From Paenibacillus oleatilyticus (lineage in GTDB: Bacteria > Bacillota > Bacilli > Paenibacillales > NBRC-103111), in contig NZ_JAHNZO010000001.1 in assembly GCF_018998565.1 (NCBI RefSeq), positions 139,774 to 203,773 on the forward strand: a stretch of DNA of 64,000 nt, given 5' to 3'. Position numbers and translations under genes: made by a program. Below the pieces are notes generated by a model. That model saw only the letters and a list, made by a program, of their open reading frames with translations, ran no database searches and was not told where the DNA came from. This document shows, in pieces, positions 31,633 to 41,960 of this stretch; within the stretch, counting starts at the first letter, position 1, and every line of letters starts with the position of its first letter.

Positions 31633-33327
31633 TTATTTGCTGTCCGTCCCGGCTGCCGCTTCACGCTCGGAGAAGGACAGGTCGGTTACGGCCGCCTGTT
31701 GTGCCGTGTCCTTGTTGCTGCGCACCGCCCACCATCTCAAACGCAAGCTTGAGCCCTCGGCCGGAGACAGCAGCTTCAACCCGATCCGAAACGTTCCTCT
31801 TCGCGGATAGACGACGGTCCCTACGGATACTTTCGGCAGGCCGATATCGTAATCGCTTCCCTGAAACACGTCGGAAGCCCCGTAAAATATGCTCTCGTTC
31901 ACGTTCAGAAGATCCGGAATCATATCGTTATCGGCCATCTCCAGGCCGACCGTTACCATCACCTGCCCCGGTCCAAGACCGTGGCTGATCTCATCCGTAT
32001 AATAGCTCCGCTCCTGCTTGCCGAACGAGATCATGCCGCTTTTGACGATCCCCCCGGCCATAGGAAGGTCCACGACGCCGCTGCCGATCACTTGATGAGC
32101 GGACCTCTGCTGCGGCAATCCTAACGTGAAGTCAAAATGACCCTTGTCCGCCCGGTAGCCGACGGAGAACTGCGGTGGCTGGTCCGCTCCCAGCTGCCGT
32201 ACGGAGGCGCCGGCCGTAAAGGCCGCCCTGTCGCTGCCCCCGCTTGGCAAGCTGCTGCCTTTTCGCCTTGCCAGGATGCCCAGCAGAGGCGAATTTGCGA
32301 TCAGCTCGTTAAACGGCAGCGGCGTCACATGGTCGATGACGTAGCTTGGGCCCATCTGCAGCAGGCTGATTTTGGCCAGCACGACCTCCGGCTCCGCCGG
32401 CGAGCCCAGCGCCTCGTCCATCGATCGGGCGGCATAAGCCTCCCACAGCTTCTCTTCCGTATCCGCGACAATTTCAATCGTCTGTGAACAGGCCGATTCC
32501 ACCTGAATACGCCGGTCGCCGATCGTGAGAACGGCCGTGCCGGGCTTCGAACCGAAATCCCCTTTTTCCCCCGCGCTTCCGGCTGCCCTTATCGGCCACC
32601 GGACGACGAAATCATCCGATTTGTTGTCCGCAGGCACATCGAACCGGATTTTGCCGGCGTTTAAATAACCCGAGTCCTCCACCAATGGAAAAAGCCCGCC
32701 GAGCGGTTCGTACTCGAATGTAATCGGCGGCGTTTGCAGCGTTTTCTCGATCCGGAGCCGGGCTTCGAACGTCTCGCCCTCCGTCACGTAACGAGGCACG
32801 GTTTGCAGCACCCGAACGTGCCCGTCATCGTACAGGACCGCGGTCGCCAGCGCAAACTCGTTCCACTCGAATTGCGCGGGCTCCGGCGCGTTTTCCCGGA
32901 TGAACAAGCGGTACCCTTCCACCACCCGGTTATATTCGCTGATCTCATCCGGGCGGGCCGAGCTGTTGGTCACCGCATGTACGGGCTCCTTGCCCTTCTC
33001 GTCATATGCGATGCAGAGGTATACGTTTTTGGCATAGTCGTTATTGTTGAAGCCCTCCATCATCGAGAGCTTAAGCGTGACCGGCGAGGAGACCGTAATC
33101 TCCCGTCCGAGGCCGTCCAGCGCGAGCCCGGACTGCACCGATACCGACTTGTCGTCCACCGCAACCACCTGCAAGCCCGCCACTACGCCGCTTCCGAACA
33201 GCAGCCGGTTCAACAGACGCCGCTTGTCGTTGAAATATTTTTGCTCGGACTCGAAATCTCGGACCGTCAGCAGCTTGCCGTAAAAGTACCGGTTGCGTTC
33301 AAACGGAAAAAACCTGGACTTTTTCAT
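31633..33327 (-). CDS. eCIS-associated protein with YFYGKLL N-terminus
   Basis: 564 residues beginning MKKSRFFPFERNRYFYGKLL, then TVRDFESEQKYFNDKRRLLN and LLFGSGVVAGLQV. This N-terminal block recurs in proteins encoded beside phage-tail-like baseplate genes in Bacillota, Actinobacteria and Cyanobacteria; its role is not established. The remainder is beta-rich. Position right after the tail protein I gene suggests a baseplate-peripheral or fibre-like part. Ribosome site GAGGAAGCGGAG. Confidence 0.7.
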   Translation of the reverse strand: MKKSRFFPFERNRYFYGKLLTVRDFESEQKYFNDKRRLLNRLLFGSGVVAGLQVVAVDDKSVSVQSGLALDGLGREITVSSPVTLKLSMMEGFNNNDYAKNVYLCIAYDEKGKEPVHAVTNSSARPDEISEYNRVVEGYRLFIRENAPEPAQFEWNEFALATAVLYDDGHVRVLQTVPRYVTEGETFEARLRIEKTLQTPPITFEYEPLGGLFPLVEDSGYLNAGKIRFDVPADNKSDDFVVRWPIRAAGSAGEKGDFGSKPGTAVLTIGDRRIQVESACSQTIEIVADTEEKLWEAYAARSMDEALGSPAEPEVVLAKISLLQMGPSYVIDHVTPLPFNELIANSPLLGILARRKGSSLPSGGSDRAAFTAGASVRQLGADQPPQFSVGYRADKGHFDFTLGLPQQRSAHQVIGSGVVDLPMAGGIVKSGMISFGKQERSYYTDEISHGLGPGQVMVTVGLEMADNDMIPDLLNVNESIFYGASDVFQGSDYDIGLPKVSVGTVVYPRRGTFRIGLKLLSPAEGSSLRLRWWAVRSNKDTAQQAAVTDLSFSEREAAAGTDSK

Positions 33328-33355
33328 GCTCCGCTTCCTCTTTCATCATATAATG

Positions 33356-35425
33356 TTATTCAAGCTCCGAATCGAGACCGAGTCTCGTATGAATGTCCAT
33401 GCGGTTGTCGCGCTCCACATCGATCAGCACCGTATGATAGGGCAAGGTGGCGCGCCGGTCCAGCTTCAACCAAGACGGCTCGGCCAAGGTCGTATTGATG
33501 CCAAGATACGTATGCATATCCATATTCATCCACGGCTGTAGCACTACCAGCTTGGCCTCCGTGAAGGCGGGCTTCTGGGCGTCCAGCAGCTGCTGCAGCA
33601 CATATTTTTGTTTATCCGAAGCGGCATGCTCCGGCTTCACCACAACGCAGAACGTGTAAGGATCGTCGCTGTAGAGCCGGCTCGCAGTTTCGCGGAACTC
33701 GGCATTTTCCAGCAAGTGCCGGATTTGAAAATGCTCGATAATCATCGGCGCCTCGCCGGTGTAAATCTCCACCATCCGCGATATGGCCGCCCGAGTGCCC
33801 CGGAACCGGTACAAGTCGGGGGCCTCGCGCATCCACAGTCTCAGCTGCTGTTCCGTCCAATGCTCATCCGGCGAAAGGCCCAGCCACGAGGCAAGCCACC
33901 GCAGGTAAGGGCCGTCCGTCGCATCCGGGTCGAAATATCGCGCAATGCCGGCAATCGTCTCGTCCGTCTCCTCCATAAAGGTCGCAAATAGCGATAAGTA
34001 GCGCTCCAGAAAGCTTCGGCTCTTCTCGTCCTCCTGATACATAGCCGGAAGATACGATAGGTAGGACATGCGCGGATCGTATATACGAAGCCTGCGAAGC
34101 AGCGGGGAAGCCGTTTCGCTGCCGATCCACTCCAGCTTCAGCCACAAGTAGCGCCCCTTCGCCGACACCAGCAGCGCATCCTTCGGGTTCGTTAACGTAT
34201 GCGTCCACAGCGGTTTCAAAGCATCCAGCATCTCCTCGTCCGGAACGGCCGGATCGGAAATATATTGATCCAGATCGAGCACGTGTCCGCCGAGCGTCAC
34301 CATTTTACGATCGGAGGCAAACCACGACAAACGCAGCTGCAATCCCTCTTCGATGTCTGCATCCAGCACCGCTTTGTGCCATTCGTTCTCGCTGCGGGCG
34401 CTATCGAGGGAACAAGAGATCCACGTTCCTTCGTAGCGGCCATTCCCGCAGGAATTCGTGCGGGGCAGCAGCTGCAGCACGGTGACGGTCGCTTCGGCGC
34501 GGTTCCAGGCATAAAGCTGTCCGCTCGCATTCGTCAGCAGCTTGTCGGACCGCCCGTGGTACGAAGCGATCGGCCGGACGGTGCATTGTTCTCCGGACAT
34601 TTCGGCCCGGAGCAGGGAATGTTGGTTGTCACCGGTCGCTTCGCCCGAGGCGTCCCCGATAAACAAGCCGCCTCGCCCGTCCACCGCGATGCCCGAAGGC
34701 CTCGGCTGCCGGACGGCTTCGTTGAACCACTCCGGCTCGCTGCCATCCGGCTGGCGAAGCAGCCGCCCCGTCACGATATCCAGCAGCCAGACGGTCCCGT
34801 CCTCCGTCCCGGCGAGTTGAAACCGGCCCCGCAACGCTTCCATTCCGTCAGGGAATACCCGATCCGGATCGATCTCCGTTTCCGCCAGCAGTTGGCCCGA
34901 GGAACCAAGCCTTACTAAGACGAGTCTGCTGCCATCTACAATGGCAAACACCAGAAACTGCCCACCCGCTTGGGTTGCGCCCAAAGGATACAAGCTTTCC
35001 CCGCGGTAGTCGCTGTAGCTCCATACCGCTTGGCCGTTGCCGGCATGAAAGGCCATAAGCGGCGTATCGGCATAGGGATCTGCGGCCAGCACCGTATCTC
35101 CTACGGCCGCCAAATAAGCGGAGGAGGTGAATGTGCCGTGTCCTTCGCGAAGCAGCGGCTCCAGATGGCGGTTGTCCGGATCGTACAGCCACAGGGCGGC
35201 AGACTCATCGAGCAGGTAGATTCGGTCCTGCCGGCCCGGAGCGATATCCCCAATCGCTCCGGGCCCTCCGCCTTCCCATTCCGCCAGTGAAATTTTCGCC
35301 GCAATGCCGTACTGCTCCGTTTGCTTAAGCGCAAGTCCGGCGGAATCGATGCTGACGTTACAGGTCATTCCCCGTTTCCAATCCGACGGCTTGTTCAGCG
35401 AAAAAAAACGGAAAGGTCCCATCAT
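33356..35425 (-). CDS. phage tail protein I-like baseplate protein (Afp12 type) with propeller domain
   Basis: 689 residues. The N-terminal 350 or so are beta-propeller-like with repeated WLYD, VWSYSD and VWLLDIV strands. From about residue 455 comes the P2-I/TIGR02242-like domain: MSYLSYLPAMYQEDEKSRSF, YLRWLASWLGLSPDEHWTEQ, then LYRFRGTRAAISRMVEIYTG. It would link wedge proteins to the periphery of the baseplate. AAAGGGGGCGGG precedes the start. Confidence 0.88.
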   Translation of the reverse strand: MMGPFRFFSLNKPSDWKRGMTCNVSIDSAGLALKQTEQYGIAAKISLAEWEGGGPGAIGDIAPGRQDRIYLLDESAALWLYDPDNRHLEPLLREGHGTFTSSAYLAAVGDTVLAADPYADTPLMAFHAGNGQAVWSYSDYRGESLYPLGATQAGGQFLVFAIVDGSRLVLVRLGSSGQLLAETEIDPDRVFPDGMEALRGRFQLAGTEDGTVWLLDIVTGRLLRQPDGSEPEWFNEAVRQPRPSGIAVDGRGGLFIGDASGEATGDNQHSLLRAEMSGEQCTVRPIASYHGRSDKLLTNASGQLYAWNRAEATVTVLQLLPRTNSCGNGRYEGTWISCSLDSARSENEWHKAVLDADIEEGLQLRLSWFASDRKMVTLGGHVLDLDQYISDPAVPDEEMLDALKPLWTHTLTNPKDALLVSAKGRYLWLKLEWIGSETASPLLRRLRIYDPRMSYLSYLPAMYQEDEKSRSFLERYLSLFATFMEETDETIAGIARYFDPDATDGPYLRWLASWLGLSPDEHWTEQQLRLWMREAPDLYRFRGTRAAISRMVEIYTGEAPMIIEHFQIRHLLENAEFRETASRLYSDDPYTFCVVVKPEHAASDKQKYVLQQLLDAQKPAFTEAKLVVLQPWMNMDMHTYLGINTTLAEPSWLKLDRRATLPYHTVLIDVERDNRMDIHTRLGLDSELE

Positions 35426-35441
35426 GCGCCCGCCCCCTTTA

Positions 35442-37697
35442 TTACAACTCGGTCAAGCTGATCAATTCGATGTCGTGCTCTCCGGAATATACGAGCCCGT
35501 ACGGCGGGATTTGAATATCGCCGTCGGCATCTTTATGAAATCCTCTGCCTTCGGCCGAAATCCATAAGTCCTGAATGTAGCTGATCCCCGGAATCCGATT
35601 GATGACGCCGTAGATGTCTCCCTTGTACACAGTCCGTCCGAAAGCCCAGCCGCTCGTTCCGACCTTGTTGTCGAAAGGCTGAAGCAGCCGGGTCAGCTCC
35701 CGGATGACGATGTTCGCTTCGTCCTTGAACGAAGGCTCTACCGCAATAACGGCATGCACGCTAATCTCAATATATTCCGGCGGCAAAATTTGAATGTCCG
35801 TCGTAATCATCCGTCGCTTGTCCAAATGCCGTCTCACGGTTTCCATAAACCCACGGCTCGGCATCGGCTTCGGCGACTCGCTGTAGGGCACCACCACGAC
35901 GGAAAGGGCCGCCGGCGACCGTTCCTCAGGATACCGCTTCAGCCCCTTGCGGAATAAAGGCAGCGCCCGCGCTCTGGCCACGCGGAGTCCCGGCGTATTC
36001 AGCACGATCCGCTCCACGTCCTCCGCCGTCACGGCGGTTGCGGGCTGCTGCAGCTCCGTTCGCGCTCGCAGCTTGGCCTCCTCCAGCGTTTCCGGAGCGC
36101 AGCCGCCCGCAGCGACAGTCCGGTTCACGGGGCGCACAAGCTCCACCTCCGGCCACGGCTCGGCGAAACGCTGAATCAAGGCGGCGTTAATATTCCCGGA
36201 TACGCCTTTGGTCGAACGAAGGGCGAGCACCACGATGTTCGGCTCGTCGGATGGCGGAGGCGCCATCCCTTTCTCGTTGTCGCCGAAGAGAACGATGCCG
36301 TTCAGCGGATCGAGCAGGAAATGCCGGTCGTCCGGACCGGATCGGTCAAAGTCATCGACCCGGTGCCAGTCATACCACAGCCATTCGCCGGATACGGGGT
36401 CTTTTTCTCCGATTTGAAGCCGGAACGCTTCAGCGACGACGGAAGAGCAGGGAAGCTCGCAGCGCTGGTGGGGCAGCCCGTTTCCGGTGCCGATCCGCCG
36501 CTGATCGCGAAACCGCCCGGTATGGCAAATGACCCTTACCCGTCCGATGCCATCCGGCGGCGCTTGTCCGCCCGCCTCCTCCCCGAAAGCGATCCGGACC
36601 GTCTTGCTCTCGCCGTTTCGGCTTATTGCGTAAATTTTCCTTTTATCCTCCGGGACCTCAGACGGCAGATCACCGGCCTCATTCCATTCCTCCCACTCCC
36701 CTTGGGCCTCGGTGCGCACTTGAATCCGCACTGTGCCAAAAAAAGCCAGATAATGGCTGATTTCCAGCAATTGCCCTTGTCCGCTTCGTCCGTCCCAGGC
36801 GAACTCCTCCATCAGACTCCATGTGTCGTGCTGGAAGGCGGTCACCGCATTGAACGCCACGTGTTCGATCTTGGGCGGCAGCTCAAACCCCGCTTCGACG
36901 ACCTCGCAGCAGATCCAATACCGTTCCCGGTCCGTCGCCGGCCCGATGACTTTTGGCTGCATAAGCCGCTCCAGCCGGAATAACAGCTTGCCGCTTTGCG
37001 ACAAATGGTTCGTCTCGTCCCGCCGCAAGTCGACCGGCCCCCAGTCCGCAGGACGGTCCTCTCCGCCGTCACCGAATATCCTCCACTCCAGCTTGGCCGA
37101 AGGAATGCGTTCCCGTTCGGTATCCTGCACCGGAACGATAGGATAGTTCTCGTATAACCGAATCGACAGGGTAAGCAGCTGATTCGTCGGCAGCGGTTCG
37201 GTGAACCCGATATACAATCGGCTGCCCGCTTCCCCCTTGGCCCCGAATGCCGGAAACGATACGTTGCGCCCCTCGTTGGAGGCGGTATAGTCGAAATAGC
37301 CGGAGTCGGTCGCGACAATCAGCTTGTCCGGGACGGCGGGAACGAGCAGAAGCGGCTCCGCCGTCTCGAAGATCAGCCCGCCGGCCGACAGCTTGGTTCC
37401 ACGGGGAAGCTTGGATTTCGCGTCGACGCCTTCGAATTGAACTTCGACCGAAGCCGGCACCGCTCCCCGGGGTCTCACGCCAAGCAGCTTAAGAAATTTC
37501 AGCTCGTTGGCTTCGGTGACCCGGTTTAAGTAATACTGCTGCATCTCGATAAGCCAAGCCAGCATTTCAAGCATCGTCATGCCCGGATCATGCGCGTTCT
37601 CGTCGGTCCATGCCGGATAAAGCGCAGGGATTTGCTTCCGGGCCGCTTCGACCATATGCTCGTACATGCGGTCATCCAAATTCGGCAGCTTGAGCAT
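35442..37697 (-). CDS. baseplate wedge protein 2 (Afp11/gpJ-like)
   Basis: 751 residues. Start MLKLPNLDDRMYEHMVEAAR then DENAHDPGMTMLEMLAWLIE is the classic opening of putative baseplate assembly proteins of the TIGR02243/gpJ group. The C-terminal half has the J-like core (LAKARTEL-type ETLEEAKLRARTELQQPATA, TAEDVERIVLNTPGLRVAR). GGGAGGGGAAC precedes the ATG. It overlaps none of its neighbours and is part of one long minus-strand operon. Confidence 0.9.
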   Translation of the reverse strand: MLKLPNLDDRMYEHMVEAARKQIPALYPAWTDENAHDPGMTMLEMLAWLIEMQQYYLNRVTEANELKFLKLLGVRPRGAVPASVEVQFEGVDAKSKLPRGTKLSAGGLIFETAEPLLLVPAVPDKLIVATDSGYFDYTASNEGRNVSFPAFGAKGEAGSRLYIGFTEPLPTNQLLTLSIRLYENYPIVPVQDTERERIPSAKLEWRIFGDGGEDRPADWGPVDLRRDETNHLSQSGKLLFRLERLMQPKVIGPATDRERYWICCEVVEAGFELPPKIEHVAFNAVTAFQHDTWSLMEEFAWDGRSGQGQLLEISHYLAFFGTVRIQVRTEAQGEWEEWNEAGDLPSEVPEDKRKIYAISRNGESKTVRIAFGEEAGGQAPPDGIGRVRVICHTGRFRDQRRIGTGNGLPHQRCELPCSSVVAEAFRLQIGEKDPVSGEWLWYDWHRVDDFDRSGPDDRHFLLDPLNGIVLFGDNEKGMAPPPSDEPNIVVLALRSTKGVSGNINAALIQRFAEPWPEVELVRPVNRTVAAGGCAPETLEEAKLRARTELQQPATAVTAEDVERIVLNTPGLRVARARALPLFRKGLKRYPEERSPAALSVVVVPYSESPKPMPSRGFMETVRRHLDKRRMITTDIQILPPEYIEISVHAVIAVEPSFKDEANIVIRELTRLLQPFDNKVGTSGWAFGRTVYKGDIYGVINRIPGISYIQDLWISAEGRGFHKDADGDIQIPPYGLVYSGEHDIELISLTEL

Positions 37698-37717
37698 GCT
37701 TGTTCCCCTCCCGTCCC

Positions 37718-40700
37718 TTACACGATCTCGATAGCCAGCTTATGGATGCCTTCGGTGACGATGCCATGCGGAATCAGGGACATGTTCTCCGGCAGCAGCT
37801 CCGTGCGCACTCCGTCCTCCATCTTCGTTACCGTCATGGTCAGACGGTCGACGTGATGGATCGCCCCGATGGATTTCAACAGCGCGTAGAACATGGACAG
37901 GTGCAGCGGCTTGCCGATTTCCCACCCGTTTCCGTTCAAGCCCCCAACCAGCGGATGCAGAAACCGGCTGATTTTGCTCAGTGCTTGACTTTCAGCCGCA
38001 GCCGCTTCCTCCATGCTTTTTACGGCCAATACCGCTTGCACGCCGATCTCCAGCCAGGCCGGCCCGATCACTTGAATGCTGTCCGGAAAAGCCGTCGGAT
38101 AAGCTGCGCGTTCCCGGAGATAGCTTTCGATCCGCTTCTTCAGCTCGATAAAAGGAGGGCCATCGTGAAAGCCCGTTTTCGGCAGGACGACCAGCGTGAT
38201 GCAGCCCATCTCTTTCTCCATGCGGACGTTGCGGCCGGGCAGGCATTTCACCTTGCCGATGCCCGGATAAGCTTCCCTCGCGAGCCATTCGTAATCTTCC
38301 GCGGTCACCGCGCGTCCCCGGTGCTTGACCAGCTGCGGTCCGCGTTTCAGCGCCTCCTGCAGCGATTCGGGCTCGCAGCCGCCGGAAGCGGGCTCATGGT
38401 TCACGACGCTCTGAATGAAGGCAATGGACGTTTGCAGCTGGTTAATCGTCAGCCGGTCCAAATTTCCCCGTTCTCCCCCGCCGGTTTTGTAGTTCACCTT
38501 GATCCGTTCGATATCCGAGTTCGGAAGACGCTTCCCGTGAACCCCGTCTCCGAAATAGATCCGCCCGGTCGAACGATCTATCCGGTAATGTCGGTCGGAC
38601 GGACCCGAAGTGAGGAAATTCGCCACCGGCTCGTAGCAGACCCAGCACTTCAGCACCTGCCCATCCGAATCCCGTATGATGTCCACCCGTCCTTCGGCGA
38701 GCCCCAGCTCGGGCAGCTCTTCCTTCGCCAAATGCCCGGTTTCGTCCACCCACACTTCCTCCGAGACGACCGGTGTGTGAGCCAGGACGACGGCCGACGC
38801 CTCGTCCGGGAAATCCCCGGCGGCCGCCTCCTGCGGCGTTTCCTGCTCGACCGTCTCCTGCTGGATCGCCGCCACCGTATTTAAATGGACCCCCAAGATG
38901 AGCGGATAAGGGCTCGGCGGGCTGTCCGAATCGAACCTCGCGTCCTTGTTCACCGCGCGAATCCAATACCGGTCCCGGCCCCACATCCGAAGCTCCACCA
39001 AATCGGACGGCGAATAAAAAAGAACCGTTCCGCTTTGCGTAAACCCGTTCGTGCCGTCCGTTGTCTTCAAAGGACGCCAGTTTCCTTCCCTCGCTCCATA
39101 CTCCCACTCGATAAGCGGGATGTCGCCGGACGCCGCTTTTTGCATCAGCACGGAAAAATATAGACTGATCGGTCCGCGGACAGGGGCCCGGTCAAAACCA
39201 AAATAAACGGCCGGCTTGCCGCCCTCCGGCAGCCGGAAAGGGGCAAAGGGACGATCGCTGCCCCCGGTTTGTCCGGAGCAGTCCCGGCTCTCCGCGTTGT
39301 TTCGGGTCCAGCACGCTTCAGGCGGGTAGAGCGGCTCGTCGTAAGCGTATTTCAGCCGGACCTGCTCAATCCAGGGGGACAAATAGAGCGGGTTGGCCGA
39401 ATACAAATGCTCGATATGCAAAATCCGTGCGCGAATCCAATAGTTCCATTCCGAATTGACGAACGTTTGCTCCAGATCGGCCGGACATACGAAGGCAAAC
39501 TCCGCGTGCCCCCCCACAGGATGATAAAACAGCGTTTCTGCCGCTGCCGGAACAGGCAGCCTCACCCAGGCCGAACCGTTCCAATACTCCCATACGACGC
39601 GGGTGATCGAAACTGGATCGGGGATATCGACCTTGTCCACATCTTTCTTTTTCATAATCGGCTTCCAGTCGATGTGCGGCGGCTTCTCCGGGATCAGCCG
39701 ATGCTCCCTGCGCGATAAGCGGAAGCTGACCGTTATTTTGCCGCCCCGCTTGCTGAGCGGCTCCGCACATGCGGCATAAAACGTCCCGAACGGCGCAAAC
39801 AGGTCGCCGAACGGATAGCCGCCGCCCGAATCGATTTGGATATCGCCGAAATACATCCGCTCCGGTTCGATTCCGCCGTCGCCATGCAGGTCCGCATAAT
39901 CCGCCTTGATGCGCAGTCCATCCAGCTCCAGCTCTGCCAAATCCGGAGTGCCCGCAGCCGCGCCGAGCGAGCGAACCTTGCACCGCAGCCATCTTCCGGC
40001 GCCTTCCTCCAGCTCCGTTTCTTCCCACGGGGCATGCGTGCGTTTGGTCAAAATCAACCGGTTTCCGCGGCTTTCCGCCTCGTCGAACGGAACCCAGGCC
40101 CCGCCCGAGTAGTAGCTCCACGTCACCGCCCCGCTGTCCGCCAAACGTTCCGATAAGGCGGCCTCCTTGAACCGCTTCAGCGAATGCGTCAGCTCCAGCT
40201 CGATTCTCGCTCCGTGCTTTAGCCTGAACAAATGATCGTGCTTCAGAAGCAGGCTGTGCTCTTGCACGTCGCCTTCCGTCCCGAACCGGAACAGCGCCGC
40301 CGGCCGTTCCTCTCCCAAGGGAGCGTCAAGCCGGACGACCCTGTCGTGGCGGACGCTGACATTGTACATGTCCGTAAGCCGGGCGGGCGTAACCATGACG
40401 GAATGCGCCGTTTCGAAAATGACTGGTTCTCCGCCCTCGGGGGGCGTTCCGGCCACCTTCGTCCCTTTTGGCACCGGAACGGTCTCCTGCGCTCCCTCGC
40501 TTAAATAAAAGGTCAGGTAGCTCTTGGCCGGAAGGGAGGACTGCTGGGACACATCCAGCATATTGAGGAAAGCGACGAAATTTTTTTGCGGCACTTGGTT
40601 GAGCCTGGAGATATTGTCCCCCAGCATCCGCGCGAACAGAAGAAACAAAGCCGTTCCCGGATCGGGGTCCTCCGGCGTGAATCTCCATTCGGGTGTATAA

Positions 40701-40771
40701 AAAGGTGTCATCTCTTGCATTTGTCGAATCAGCGCCGGGACATCCCGGGCGTCGATCGGAGGAACCCGCAT
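37718..40771 (-). CDS. baseplate wedge protein 1 (Afp11-like), large
   Basis: 1017 residues with the same opening type: VPALIRQMQEMTPFYTPEWR, then PGTALFLLFARMLGDNISRL. A J-like C-terminal core is present (GGCEPESLQEALKRGPQLVK, then AVTAEDYEWLAREAYPGIGK). It is a paralogue of the next gene. Two such wedge proteins are normal for eCIS (compare Afp11 and Afp12 neighbours). AAAGGAGGCGG lies before the ATG. Confidence 0.9.
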   Translation of the reverse strand: MRVPPIDARDVPALIRQMQEMTPFYTPEWRFTPEDPDPGTALFLLFARMLGDNISRLNQVPQKNFVAFLNMLDVSQQSSLPAKSYLTFYLSEGAQETVPVPKGTKVAGTPPEGGEPVIFETAHSVMVTPARLTDMYNVSVRHDRVVRLDAPLGEERPAALFRFGTEGDVQEHSLLLKHDHLFRLKHGARIELELTHSLKRFKEAALSERLADSGAVTWSYYSGGAWVPFDEAESRGNRLILTKRTHAPWEETELEEGAGRWLRCKVRSLGAAAGTPDLAELELDGLRIKADYADLHGDGGIEPERMYFGDIQIDSGGGYPFGDLFAPFGTFYAACAEPLSKRGGKITVSFRLSRREHRLIPEKPPHIDWKPIMKKKDVDKVDIPDPVSITRVVWEYWNGSAWVRLPVPAAAETLFYHPVGGHAEFAFVCPADLEQTFVNSEWNYWIRARILHIEHLYSANPLYLSPWIEQVRLKYAYDEPLYPPEACWTRNNAESRDCSGQTGGSDRPFAPFRLPEGGKPAVYFGFDRAPVRGPISLYFSVLMQKAASGDIPLIEWEYGAREGNWRPLKTTDGTNGFTQSGTVLFYSPSDLVELRMWGRDRYWIRAVNKDARFDSDSPPSPYPLILGVHLNTVAAIQQETVEQETPQEAAAGDFPDEASAVVLAHTPVVSEEVWVDETGHLAKEELPELGLAEGRVDIIRDSDGQVLKCWVCYEPVANFLTSGPSDRHYRIDRSTGRIYFGDGVHGKRLPNSDIERIKVNYKTGGGERGNLDRLTINQLQTSIAFIQSVVNHEPASGGCEPESLQEALKRGPQLVKHRGRAVTAEDYEWLAREAYPGIGKVKCLPGRNVRMEKEMGCITLVVLPKTGFHDGPPFIELKKRIESYLRERAAYPTAFPDSIQVIGPAWLEIGVQAVLAVKSMEEAAAAESQALSKISRFLHPLVGGLNGNGWEIGKPLHLSMFYALLKSIGAIHHVDRLTMTVTKMEDGVRTELLPENMSLIPHGIVTEGIHKLAIEIV

Positions 40772-40807
40772 CCGTGAACCGCCTCCTTTCCCAGCCTATT
40801 CGGCTGC

Positions 40808-41206
40808 TCATTTCGTGCCTTCATGAATATAGAACGGATACACCTGATTAAATAAGTTGTTCGTCGATCGGACCTCGTACTGAATGCGGATCATCACTTT
40901 GCCGGGATCGTCCGTATCCGGCTCCGCCCGGACTTCGACTTCGTGCACTCGAGGCTCCCAGATGCGAATCGCTTCCGCGATGTCCGACTCCAGCAGATGC
41001 ATCGTCGTCTCGTTCGTCAAGCCGAACAGAAAGCGCTCCACGCCGCAGCCGAAATCCGGCCTCATGACACGCTCTCCTTTGGCGGTCCAAACAATAATGC
41101 GAATCGCTTCGGCGATGTCCTCTTCATATTCGGACATTTTGATGCGGCCGGTCACCTCGTCCACTTCGACGGGAAATTTCCATCCTCTGCCCAAAAACGA
41201 CTTCAC
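40808..41206 (-). CDS. gp25/GPW-like baseplate protein (Afp9 type)
   Basis: 132 residues. LGRGWKFPVEVDEVTGRIKM then EAIRIIVWTAKGERVMRPDF-GCG is the diagnostic gp25 signature of contractile tails. It acts as sheath initiator in the baseplate. The GTG start has GGGAGGCGC upstream. Confidence 0.95.
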   Translation of the reverse strand: MKSFLGRGWKFPVEVDEVTGRIKMSEYEEDIAEAIRIIVWTAKGERVMRPDFGCGVERFLFGLTNETTMHLLESDIAEAIRIWEPRVHEVEVRAEPDTDDPGKVMIRIQYEVRSTNNLFNQVYPFYIHEGTK

Positions 41207-41227
41207 CCGTGCGCCTCCCTTGGCCGA

Positions 41228-41959
41228 TTAGTTGATTTTGACCAGGCTGCCCTTAATATTGACGACCCCGTCCGATTTGATATCGACGGAGGCGCTGCCT
41301 TTCAGCGCCAAACTCGCGGAAGCCTCGATGTTGACCTGAGTCGATTTGACGGTAATCTGCTTGCTGCTCTCGATCTGGATATCGCCCTTGGCATTCATCG
41401 TGATGACCGAAGTGCTCGACTTGATCTTGATTTCGTTAGCGGACCCGCCTTGAATGACAATCGAGTGGTTTCCGCTTGAATCGGCGATGGTGACCGAGCT
41501 CTCCTTATCCAGAAGCTCAACGATCTGGCCTTTTTGAGTCTTGACCGTGATCTTGCCCTCCGCGTCGTTGTCGTCAAAAATCAGCTCATGGCCCGCCCGC
41601 GACTTGAATTTGCGCACGTCGTTCTTGTCGTTCTTCCCTTCGGGAGAAGGGTCCTTCTTATTCCACAGCGTGCCGATCACATAGGGCTGCCGGGCCTCCC
41701 CAAGATGAAAGGCGACCAGTACCTCGTCCCCCACCTCGGGAATAAACAGCGTCCCGCGATCTTTCCCGGCCATCAGCGTGGCGATCCGGGTCCAATCGGT
41801 TTCCGTTTCTCCTTCGCGGAGTGGAAGCTTCAGCTTGACCCGGGCCAGGTTTTCCGGGTCCTTGTTGTCCGTCACGACGGCGACCATCACACCGTTAATC
41901 TTCGGTGTCAACGATTCCATCGCTTCGTTCGGATTTAACGAGAAAGGAAATTCGTTCAT
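41228..41959 (-). CDS. spike base protein, gpV/gp5-like OB-fold and beta-helix
   Basis: About 243 residues. An N-terminal OB-fold (KINGVMVAVVTDNKDPENLA, then RVKLKLPLREGETETDWTRI) is followed by a beta-helical stretch with short repeats (TVKTQKGQIVELLD, NEIKIKSSTSVITMNAKGDI). It corresponds to the C-terminal half of VgrG/Afp8 and would carry the PAAR tip. The ATG at 41959 lies just beyond the stop of the gpD-like gene, with GGTGGG upstream. Confidence 0.92.
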   Translation of the reverse strand: MNEFPFSLNPNEAMESLTPKINGVMVAVVTDNKDPENLARVKLKLPLREGETETDWTRIATLMAGKDRGTLFIPEVGDEVLVAFHLGEARQPYVIGTLWNKKDPSPEGKNDKNDVRKFKSRAGHELIFDDNDAEGKITVKTQKGQIVELLDKESSVTIADSSGNHSIVIQGGSANEIKIKSSTSVITMNAKGDIQIESSKQITVKSTQVNIEASASLALKGSASVDIKSDGVVNIKGSLVKIN

Positions 41960-41960
41960 A